Source: Sterolibacterium sp. (GTDB lineage: Bacteria > Pseudomonadota > Gammaproteobacteria > Burkholderiales > Rhodocyclaceae). From it: 40,541 bases of DNA. Each line of letters starts with the position of its first letter. Within the stretch, counting starts at the first letter, position 1. The position numbers and the translations under genes were made by a program. The DNA is taken from positions 1 through 40,541 of the forward strand of contig JAGOVA010000023.1 in the NCBI GenBank assembly GCA_018061005.1. Direction: 5' to 3'. Positions 1 to 6,928 of this stretch are shown here, in pieces. The notes below the pieces were generated by a model. That model did no database searches. It saw nothing but the letters and a program-made list of their open reading frames with translations, and was not told the DNA's origin.

Positions 1-1
1 C

Positions 2-1132
2 ATCAAGGTGCTGCACCCGCTGCTGACCGCCACCCAGGAAGGCAACTACAAAGGAACGGAAGGTTTCGGCGCGATTCCCTTCGACGGCATGATCCTCGCC
101 CACTCGAATGAAGCCGAGTGGCAAAGCTTCAGGAACAACCGCAATAATGAAGCTTTCCTCGACCGCATTTACATCGTCAAGGTACCTTATTGCCTGCGCG
201 TCTCCGACGAGGTGAAAATTTACGAAAAACTGTTGTTTGGCTCCTCGCTCTCGAAAGCCCCCTGCGCGCCAGACACGCTGTGCATGATGGCGCAGTTCGC
301 CGTGCTCTCCCGCCTGAAGGAACCAGAAAATTCCTCGATTTTCTCAAAAATGCGCGTCTATGATGGCGAGAATCTCAAAGACACCGACCCCAAGGCCAAG
401 TCTTATCAGGAATATCGTGATTACGCCGGTGTCGACGAAGGCATGCTGGGACTATCCACACGTTTTGCCTTCAAGATACTCTCCCGGGTATTCAACTTTG
501 ACCATCGTGAAGTCGCTGCCAATCCGGTGCATCTCATGTATGTACTGGAGCAACAGATCGCCCAGGAGCAGTTCCCCGCTGAAGTTGAACAGCGTTATCT
601 GGGCTACATCAAGGAATACCTCGCCCCGCGCTATGCCGAATTCATCGGCAAGGAAATCCAGACGGCCTATCTTGAGTCGTATTCCGAATACGGCCAGAAC
701 ATTTTCGACCGCTACGTCACCTACGCCGACTTCTGGATACAGGATCAGGAATTCCGCGACCCGAATACCGGTGAAATCCTCGACCGCAGCGCGCTCAATG
801 ATGAACTGGAGAAAATCGAAAAACCCGCAGGGATCAGTAATCCGAAGGACTTCCGCAACGAGGTGGTGAATTTCGTCCTGCGCGCTCGCGCCAAGCACGA
901 CGGCAAAAACCCCTCTTGGACTTCCTACGAGAAACTGCGTGCGGTGATCGAAAAGAAGATGTTCTCCAACACCGAGGAACTGCTGCCCGTCATCTCGTTC
1001 AACAGCAAGGCCACGACGGACGACATGAAGAAGCACCAGGATTTCGTCAATCGCATGGTGGCCAAGGGCTATACAGAAAAGCAGGTACGGCTGCTGGCTG
1101 AATGGTATCTGCGCGTACGTAAATCATCCTGA
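2..1132 (+). CDS. prkA: PrkA-family serine protein kinase / AAA+ protein, 3' part
   Basis: The gene enters from the left edge, so only the last 376 codons of a protein that is usually about 640 residues are present; no start is visible. The first residues read through a typical PrkA AAA+ segment (HPLLTATQEGNYKGTEGFGA, then IPFDG and AHSNEAEW), followed by the helical C-terminal PrkA kinase-like domain. In the family (E. coli YeaG) this is a cytoplasmic AAA+ protein reported to phosphorylate serine and linked to nitrogen starvation and RpoS-dependent stress. It is followed by yeaH and spoVR on the same strand, the conserved triad order, so all three probably act in one process. The TGA at 1130-1132 is intact. 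Family identity is secure; the kinase activity and its targets are known only from relatives. Confidence 0.95.
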   Translation: MKVLHPLLTATQEGNYKGTEGFGAIPFDGMILAHSNEAEWQSFRNNRNNEAFLDRIYIVKVPYCLRVSDEVKIYEKLLFGSSLSKAPCAPDTLCMMAQFAVLSRLKEPENSSIFSKMRVYDGENLKDTDPKAKSYQEYRDYAGVDEGMLGLSTRFAFKILSRVFNFDHREVAANPVHLMYVLEQQIAQEQFPAEVEQRYLGYIKEYLAPRYAEFIGKEIQTAYLESYSEYGQNIFDRYVTYADFWIQDQEFRDPNTGEILDRSALNDELEKIEKPAGISNPKDFRNEVVNFVLRARAKHDGKNPSWTSYEKLRAVIEKKMFSNTEELLPVISFNSKATTDDMKKHQDFVNRMVAKGYTEKQVRLLAEWYLRVRKSS

Positions 1133-1173
1133 ACGTCCTGATCTGAATCTGGCCATACGTCAGACAGTCAGGT

Positions 1174-1210
1174 GGCAAGCCGGTCGCTACACAACACCCC
1201 CCGGCTTGCC
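1174..1210 (+). other. Stem-loop between prkA and yeaH
   Basis: Two perfect 10-base inverted arms, GGCAAGCCGG at 1174-1183 and CCGGCTTGCC at 1201-1210, enclose a 17-base loop. The hairpin lies between the prkA stop and the yeaH ribosome-binding site at about 1219-1229. No run of T follows, so it does not look like a full terminator. A role in mRNA stability or in setting the prkA:yeaH ratio is inferred. Confidence 0.6.
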
Positions 1211-1230
1211 CCACACTGCGGGAGGGGGAC

Positions 1231-2496
1231 ATGCTTCGTATCATCGACCGACGCACGGACAGCAAGAACAAAAGCGCCGTCAACCGGAACCGCTTTCTGC
1301 GCCGTTTCAAGGGGCAGATCCGCAAGGCGGTGCAGGATGCCATTTCCAAACGCAACATCGAAGACATCGACAACGGCGAGAAAATCGGCATCCCTGCCAA
1401 AGATATTTCCGAGCCACAGTTCCAGCATGGCCGTGGCGGGCGCTGGAGTGTGGTTCAACCCGGCAATGACCGCTTCATCAGCGGCGACGAGGTCGAACGC
1501 CCGGAGGATGGTGCCGGTGGCGGTGGCAACAAGGCTTCCAACGAAGGTGAGGGCATGGACGATTTCGCCTTCACCCTGTCACGCGAAGAATTTCTCGATA
1601 TCTTCTTCGACGATCTCGCCCTGCCCCACCTCATCAAGACGCAACTCGCCCGCATTGCCGAGTACAAACAGATCCGCGCCGGATACACACAGTCTGGCGT
1701 GCCCACCAACATCAACGTGGTGCGCTCGTTGCGTGGCGCCACCGGGCGGCGCATTGCCGTCGGCGCGCCTTATCGCAAGGCACTGCGCGTCGCCCGGGAA
1801 AGCCTGGCTGAACTCGAAAAAAACGGTCATGGCGACACGCCGGAGGCCGCTGAATTGCGCCAGGAAATCGCCCGTCTGCTACGCAAGATCGACAGCCTGC
1901 CCTTCATCGACACCATTGATCTGCGCTACAACAACCGCATCAAGATCCCCACACCCTCGACCCAGGCGGTGATGTTCTGTCTGATGGATGTCTCTGGTTC
2001 GATGGATGAAGAAAAGAAACAGGTCGCCAAACGTTTCTTCATGCTGCTCTATTTGTTTCTGACCCGTACTTACGAACATATAGAACTGGTTTTCATCCGC
2101 CACCATACGCAGGCGGCCGAAGTCGATGAGGAGGATTTTTTCCACTCGCGCGAATCCGGTGGCACGGTGGTTTCCAGCGTGCTGGAGCTGATGCACGAAA
2201 TCATCCGCGAACGCTATACCCGTGGCAACTGGAACATCTACGGCGCGCAGGCCTCGGATGGCGACAACTGGGATGCTGACTCGCCAAAGTGCCGCGCCCT
2301 GCTCGACGAAAAAATCCTGCCTGCGCTCCAGTATTACGCCTACATCGAAATTGGCGGTGCCGAGCCACAAAATCTGTGGCACGAATACGTCAAGCTCAAA
2401 GATATCCACCCGCACACCTTCGCCATGCAGCAGATCAAGGATCTGGCAGACATCTACCCGGTATTTCGCGAACTGTTCCGGAAGAAACTGGCATGA
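1231..2496 (+). CDS. yeaH: YeaH/YhbH family (DUF444) VWA-like protein
   Basis: This 421-residue cytoplasmic protein matches the DUF444 family (E. coli YeaH, Bacillus YhbH) in length. The N-terminus is basic (RRTDSKNKSAVNRNRFLRRF) and is followed by a Gly-rich linker near residues 90-100. A von Willebrand A-like fold carries a MIDAS-type metal site, DVSGS at residues 253-257. The ATG at 1231 has a strong purine-rich Shine-Dalgarno (GGGAGGGGG) just upstream. The stop overlaps the spoVR start by four bases (ATGA), so translation is coupled. In relatives it works with the PrkA/YeaG protein in starvation survival; its biochemical activity is not established. By analogy with MoxR-VWA pairs, it may be the adaptor that links the AAA+ partner to SpoVR. 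Confidence 0.93.
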   Translation: MLRIIDRRTDSKNKSAVNRNRFLRRFKGQIRKAVQDAISKRNIEDIDNGEKIGIPAKDISEPQFQHGRGGRWSVVQPGNDRFISGDEVERPEDGAGGGGNKASNEGEGMDDFAFTLSREEFLDIFFDDLALPHLIKTQLARIAEYKQIRAGYTQSGVPTNINVVRSLRGATGRRIAVGAPYRKALRVARESLAELEKNGHGDTPEAAELRQEIARLLRKIDSLPFIDTIDLRYNNRIKIPTPSTQAVMFCLMDVSGSMDEEKKQVAKRFFMLLYLFLTRTYEHIELVFIRHHTQAAEVDEEDFFHSRESGGTVVSSVLELMHEIIRERYTRGNWNIYGAQASDGDNWDADSPKCRALLDEKILPALQYYAYIEIGGAEPQNLWHEYVKLKDIHPHTFAMQQIKDLADIYPVFRELFRKKLA

Positions 2497-4028
2497 GTAC
2501 AAAAACGCCAAGCCGCCGTAAAAAAGTCAGCCTGCCCCAAGGCTCGGAATGGACTTTTGAGGCCATCGAACAATACGAGCACGAGATCGCCCGTATTGCG
2601 AAACACTATAAACTCGACACCTACCGCAACCAGATCGAAATCATCACCGCCGAACAAATGATGGATGCCTACGCCTCCATCGGCATGCCGGTGTATTACC
2701 ATCACTGGTCATTCGGCAAGCACTTTCTATCCACCGAAAAGAGCTACAAGCGCGGCCAGATGGGGCTGGCTTACGAAATCGTCATCAATTCCGACCCCTG
2801 CATCGTTTATCTGATGGAAGAAAACACGATGACCATGCAGGCACTGGTCATCGCTCACGCCGCCTACGGCCACAATTCCTTCTTCAAGGGCAACTACATG
2901 TTCCGCACCTGGACGTCGGCCGATGCCATCGTCGACTACCTGGTGTTTGCCCGCAATGTTATTCAGGAATGCGAAGAACGCTACGGTGTTGCAGAGGTCG
3001 AGCGTCTGCTCGATGCCTGCCATGCCCTGCAGAATGTCGGCGTTGATCGCTACAAACGACCGCCCCGCCTCTCGCTGCTCAAGGAGCGCGAACGCCAGAA
3101 AGAGCGCGAAGCCTACATCCAGTCACAGATCAACGATCTCTGGCGCACCCTGCCCCCTCGCCCTGGCAAGGAAGAAGAAAAGCACGCCCCGCGCTTCCCT
3201 GCCGAACCCGAGGAAAACCTGCTCTATTTCATCGAAAAAAACGCGCCATTGCTGGAACCCTGGCAGCGCGAAATCATACGTATCGTCCGCAAGATCGGCC
3301 AGTATTTCTACCCGCAACGCCAAACCCAGCTGATGAACGAAGGCTGGGCCTGCTTCTGGCATTACACGCTGCTCAACCACCTGTACGACGAAGGTCGGGT
3401 AGGTGACGGCTTCATGCTCGAATTCCTGCAAAGCCATACCAACGTCGTTGCCCAGCCTGCCTACAACAGCCGATATTTCAGCGGCATCAACCCGTATGCC
3501 CTGGGCTTTGCCATGTGGCGCGACATTCAGCGCATCTGCCAGAATCCGACCGAGGAAGACCGAACCTGGTTCCCTGAAATCGCTGGCAGCGACTGGCTGA
3601 CGACAATGGATTTCGCCATGCGAAACTTCAAGGATGAAAGTTTCGTTGCCCAGTATCTTTCACCTAAACTGATGCGTGAGTTCCACCTGTTCAACATCGT
3701 CGACGATGAAACGGAATCCATGTTGAAAATTCACGCCATCCACGATGAACAGGGCTATCGCACAGTACGCCAGCGCCTAGCCGACCAATACAACCTGGGC
3801 AGCCGCGAACCCAATATTCAGGTCTGGGATGTCGATCTGCGTGGCGAACGCTCCCTGACGCTACGTCACTTCAAATACGAGAATCGACCGCTAGGTGCCA
3901 GTTGCGAAACCATGCTCAAACACATTGCCCTGCTCTGGGGCTTCCCGGTCAAACTAGAGGAACTGGATAAAGAAGGCAATGTGAGCCTGGTTGCCGAGGC
4001 GCGCATCGAACGTCGCCACGGCGATTGA
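2493..4028 (+). CDS. spoVR: SpoVR family protein (YcgB-like)
   Basis: This is a 511-residue protein of the SpoVR/YcgB family (E. coli YcgB is about 510). An open frame extends further upstream, but the ATG at 2493 is chosen because it overlaps the yeaH stop in an ATGA junction and gives the family-standard N-terminus. The segment GMPVYYHHWSFGKHF is a typical SpoVR signature, and other His/Glu-rich stretches follow (IAHAAYGHNSFFKGNY, EGWACFWHYTLLNHLYDEG). No signal peptide or membrane helix is seen. The family is named from Bacillus spore cortex formation, but it is widespread in non-sporulating proteobacteria, where it travels with prkA and yeaH; its biochemical function is unknown. It converges on corA with 24 bases between the stops and no obvious terminator. 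Confidence 0.93.
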   Translation: MSTKTPSRRKKVSLPQGSEWTFEAIEQYEHEIARIAKHYKLDTYRNQIEIITAEQMMDAYASIGMPVYYHHWSFGKHFLSTEKSYKRGQMGLAYEIVINSDPCIVYLMEENTMTMQALVIAHAAYGHNSFFKGNYMFRTWTSADAIVDYLVFARNVIQECEERYGVAEVERLLDACHALQNVGVDRYKRPPRLSLLKERERQKEREAYIQSQINDLWRTLPPRPGKEEEKHAPRFPAEPEENLLYFIEKNAPLLEPWQREIIRIVRKIGQYFYPQRQTQLMNEGWACFWHYTLLNHLYDEGRVGDGFMLEFLQSHTNVVAQPAYNSRYFSGINPYALGFAMWRDIQRICQNPTEEDRTWFPEIAGSDWLTTMDFAMRNFKDESFVAQYLSPKLMREFHLFNIVDDETESMLKIHAIHDEQGYRTVRQRLADQYNLGSREPNIQVWDVDLRGERSLTLRHFKYENRPLGASCETMLKHIALLWGFPVKLEELDKEGNVSLVAEARIERRHGD

Positions 4029-4052
4029 GCGTCAATACGCTACGAAATACGC

Positions 4053-5375
4053 TTATTTCAACCAGCCCTTGCGGTGGAACAGCCAGAATGGCAGCACCAC
4101 AGAAACCACCATCAAGCCGAGCGAGAACGGGTAACCATATTCCCAGTTCAATTCCGGCAGGAACTTGAAGTTCATGCCGTAGATGCTGGCGATCAGCGTC
4201 GGTGGCAGCAAGGCCACGGAAGCCACGGAGAAAATCCGCACCACCTTGTTCTGATTGATGTTGATGAAACCCACGGTGGCATTCATCAAGAAGTTGATTT
4301 TGTCGAACAGGAACGAAGTGTGACCATCGAGCGATTCGATGTCGCGCAAAAGCTGCTGTGTGTCGGCAATCTGGTTGGCCGAGAGAAAGCGACCCCGCAT
4401 CAGGAAAGATACCGCGCGGCGCGTATCCAGCACATTGCGACGAATACGCCCATTCAAGTCTTCCTCACTGGCGATGGCGGCCAGCACCTTGGCGGCCTGG
4501 GTGTCGGTCATTTCCGTACTCAGCACACGTTTACTGACGGTTTCCAGCCCGGCATAAATATCTTCCAGCGCATCGGCGGAATACTCCACGTCGGCTGCAT
4601 AAAGGTCGAGCAACACGTCCAGACTGTCGCTCACCGCACCAACCTGGGTACGCGCACGCAGACGTTGCAAACGGAAAACCGGCAGTTCCTCGTTGCGTAC
4701 TGAAAACAGGATGTTGCGATGGAGGACGAAGGTCACGGGGACGTTGCGCGATTCATCTTTCTTGTCGAGCAGGAAGTCGGAGTGCAGATAAATCGAGCCG
4801 TCTTCCTCCACATAAAAACGCGCCGATGCCTCCAGGTCGGTGTGCTCTTCCGGCATAGGCAGGGACAACCCGAACATTTCTTCGATCAGCGCGCGCTCAT
4901 CCTCCGTGGGCGCGACCAGATCGATCCAGACCAGATTGGCGCGCGCCAGATCTTCACGGTTATCCACGGAAATCTGGCGCAGCCGCCCGCCCTGCAACTC
5001 GAATACGTTGGGCATCTTGCGCGGATTGGGCTGCGATACCGTCGTCACCAGGCTGGCGCGCGTATCCTCGGAAAGTTCGGTGAGAATTGCGTCACGCCGC
5101 GTGGCGTCAATCAAACGCCAGAGCAGGCGACGATCTTCCTCGGCAGTCGCTTCAAGGATGTAGGCCAGATAACGGCTGTCCAGAGCCGCCAAACGGCTTT
5201 CCAGCTCGACAATATTCTGTTTGGAAACCAGCGTTTCCGCCTGCCCTGAGCGCGAGGTGTCCTGCAGCGATGCGGCGTCCGCGTCATCATCCTGATGGAC
5301 GAGCAGATCCTCGATCTCGTGCAGATGAGATTCGACATCGTCCGTATCCAGGCTATGTTCTTCGATCGTGGTCAT
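4053..5375 (-). CDS. corA: CorA-type magnesium transporter with long N-terminal extension
   Basis: This is a 440-residue CorA-family divalent-cation channel. The signature YGMN lies at residues 399-402 at the end of the first of two C-terminal membrane helices (about 381-400 and 415-433), and the protein ends in a short basic tail (HRKGWLK), as in CorA. Residues about 120-370 are the cytoplasmic CorA domain with its long stalk helix. Typical CorA proteins are about 315-350 residues. The extra ~110 residues comprise an acidic stretch (1-50) and a helical segment (about 55-110: LESRLAALDSRYLAYILEAT, then EEDRRLLWRLID and LSEDTRASLV) that resembles the MgtE N-terminal superhelical repeat. No good Shine-Dalgarno precedes the ATG at 5375. 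The transported ion is most likely Mg2+, inferred from the family. Confidence 0.9.
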   Translation of the reverse strand: MTTIEEHSLDTDDVESHLHEIEDLLVHQDDDADAASLQDTSRSGQAETLVSKQNIVELESRLAALDSRYLAYILEATAEEDRRLLWRLIDATRRDAILTELSEDTRASLVTTVSQPNPRKMPNVFELQGGRLRQISVDNREDLARANLVWIDLVAPTEDERALIEEMFGLSLPMPEEHTDLEASARFYVEEDGSIYLHSDFLLDKKDESRNVPVTFVLHRNILFSVRNEELPVFRLQRLRARTQVGAVSDSLDVLLDLYAADVEYSADALEDIYAGLETVSKRVLSTEMTDTQAAKVLAAIASEEDLNGRIRRNVLDTRRAVSFLMRGRFLSANQIADTQQLLRDIESLDGHTSFLFDKINFLMNATVGFININQNKVVRIFSVASVALLPPTLIASIYGMNFKFLPELNWEYGYPFSLGLMVVSVVLPFWLFHRKGWLK

Positions 5376-5416
5376 GCGGCACGCAGTAGTTCAGAAAGCG
5401 GGGTGGGACCAAGGAT

Positions 5417-5518
5417 GCACTGATTAAATCCGTTCGTCCTGAGCTTGTCGAAGGACATACGCTGGAAATACAAGCGCCTCGACAGGATCAGCCCGAACGG
5501 TCACGAATGAATCAGTGC
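5417..5518. repeat. REP/MITE-like palindromic element
   Basis: The outer arms are an exact 9-base inverted repeat, GCACTGATT at 5417-5425 and AATCAGTGC at 5510-5518. Inside lies a longer imperfect pair of about 26 bases: 5431-5455, containing TCCTGAGCTTGTCGAAGGA, and 5476-5500, containing CTCGACAGGATCAGC. The pair is separated by about 20 bases. The core resembles a dispersed palindromic repeat often seen between genes in environmental betaproteobacteria (recalled, not searched). There is no open reading frame inside. The diverged right half suggests an old copy. Confidence 0.7.
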
Positions 5519-5573
5519 CTCCCTAACCCGGGAACAACGCGTATTTTAAGGATTCCTCACGACAAAGGCGTGA

Positions 5574-5616
5574 CAAAAATAAAATTCAGGAACAACCCGC
5601 CGCACCGGGTGTTGCA
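5574..5616 (-). terminator. Possible terminator of the fadE-fadN-fadA transcript
   Basis: On the minus strand, about 100 bases past the fadA stop, arms at 5591-5599 and 5606-5614 pair with a single bulge (CCCG/CGGG core). They are followed by a T-rich run, read as TTTTATTTTTG. The stem is short and bulged, so the call is tentative. Confidence 0.4.
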
Positions 5617-5711
5617 AATCCGCCCACAAAAAACATGAAGCCCGAAAAGCCCGCGCCACATTCACACAAGGACGCTTGCTCTCCGGGTTACGCCCTGAAA
5701 TATCAGCTCGC

Positions 5712-6908
5712 TCAAACGCGCTCGATGATCCCCGCAGCGCCCATCCCCGTACCGATACACATGGTCACCATGCCGTATTTCAGGTTACGCCGACGCAGGC
5801 CATGCACCACCGTCGCCGCACGAATCGCGCCTGTCGCCCCCAGCGGATGCCCCAGTGCAATCGCGCCGCCCAGCGGATTGACCTTGGCCGGATCCAGCTG
5901 CAAATCCTGCAGCACCGCCAGCGACTGCGCGGCAAAGGCTTCATTCAACTCGATCCAGTCCAGTTGCGACGAGCTGATACCGGCCGCCTGACAGGCCAGC
6001 GGCACGGCCGCTGACGGGCCAATCCCCATGATCTCGGGTGGCACACCCTTCACTGCAAACGACACGAAACGTGCCAGCGGCGTGAGGTTGAACTGCTTGA
6101 GGATTTTTTCGGAAACCAGCAACAATGCGCCCGCGCCATCGGATGTCTGCGAACTGTTGCCCGCCGTCACACTCCCCTTCGCCGCAAATACCGGCTTCAG
6201 TTTGCCCAGAGTGGCCAGGCTGGTATCGGCGCGCGCACCTTCGTCCTGCGTACAAATCCGCGTGCTGACTTCAATTTCACGCGTCAGCAGATTGGGCGTG
6301 CGTTCCATCACTTCCACCGAGGTGGTTTCGTCCTTGAACTCACCCGCCTGCTGCGCGGCAAGCGCCTTCTGGTGCGATTGCAGGGCAAACGCATCCTGCG
6401 CCTCGCGGCTTACTTTCCACTGCTCGGCCACCTTCTCGGCAGTCAACCCCATGCCGTAGGCCATGGTGACGTTTTCGTCCTTGAACACATTCATGTTCAT
6501 GGAGGGATGATGCCCCATCATCGGCACCATCGACATCGACTCGACCCCGGCGGCTATCATCACATCCGCCTGCCCCACGCGGATACGATCAGCTGCCATG
6601 GCCAGTGCCGTCAGGCCTGAAGCGCAGTAACGATTGACCGTCACCCCCGCCACCGTATTGGGCAACCCGGCCAGCAGCGCAGCCATCCGGGCGACGTTCA
6701 GCCCCTGCTCTGCTTCGGGGAAAGCGCAACCGACGATCACATCCTCGATCAGTTTGGGATCCAGCCCCGGCGCCTGCGCCATGACGGACTGCAACACACG
6801 CACCAGCAGATCATCCGGGCGCACATTGCGGAACATGCCACGCGGTGCCTTGCCAATCGGCGTGCGGGTCGCGGCAACGATATAAGCATCCTGTAATTGT
6901 TTGGTCAT
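5712..6908 (-). CDS. fadA: Acetyl-CoA acyltransferase (3-ketoacyl-CoA thiolase)
   Basis: This thiolase-family enzyme of 398 residues catalyses the last step of beta-oxidation, cleaving 3-ketoacyl-CoA with CoA to acetyl-CoA and a shortened acyl-CoA. The catalytic residues are visible: nucleophilic Cys95 (VNRYCASGLTAL), His354 (GGAIALGHPLGATGA) and Cys384 (MCIGTGMGAAGI). The open frame runs eight codons further upstream, but the ATG at 6908 is chosen because AGGAGA sits about 7 bases before it and the N-terminus then matches thiolases. It lies 20 bases downstream of fadN on the same strand, as the last gene of the operon. It is called fadA from this context; a biosynthetic acetyl-CoA acetyltransferase is less likely. 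Confidence 0.93.
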   Translation of the reverse strand: MTKQLQDAYIVAATRTPIGKAPRGMFRNVRPDDLLVRVLQSVMAQAPGLDPKLIEDVIVGCAFPEAEQGLNVARMAALLAGLPNTVAGVTVNRYCASGLTALAMAADRIRVGQADVMIAAGVESMSMVPMMGHHPSMNMNVFKDENVTMAYGMGLTAEKVAEQWKVSREAQDAFALQSHQKALAAQQAGEFKDETTSVEVMERTPNLLTREIEVSTRICTQDEGARADTSLATLGKLKPVFAAKGSVTAGNSSQTSDGAGALLLVSEKILKQFNLTPLARFVSFAVKGVPPEIMGIGPSAAVPLACQAAGISSSQLDWIELNEAFAAQSLAVLQDLQLDPAKVNPLGGAIALGHPLGATGAIRAATVVHGLRRRNLKYGMVTMCIGTGMGAAGIIERV

Positions 6909-6928
6909 TTCTGTTCTCCTGTTCCGTA

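Larger units (their letters stand above)
5376..5711. other. Intergenic gap between corA and fadA
   Basis: This 336-base stretch has no credible gene. It holds a long imperfect palindrome (5417-5518) and, nearer fadA, a bulged hairpin that may end the fad transcript (about 5574-5616). The rest is unremarkable. It should also contain the corA promoter, but none stands out. Confidence 0.6.

Noticed and set aside
2289-2492. N-terminal extension of spoVR by 68 codons
   Set aside because: It overlaps yeaH coding sequence completely; the ATGA junction at 2493 gives the family-standard start.
5635-5991. Plus-strand open frame beginning in the corA-fadA gap
   Set aside because: Most of it lies antisense to fadA, it has no Shine-Dalgarno, and its Ser/Ala/Arg-rich composition is that of a shadow frame.
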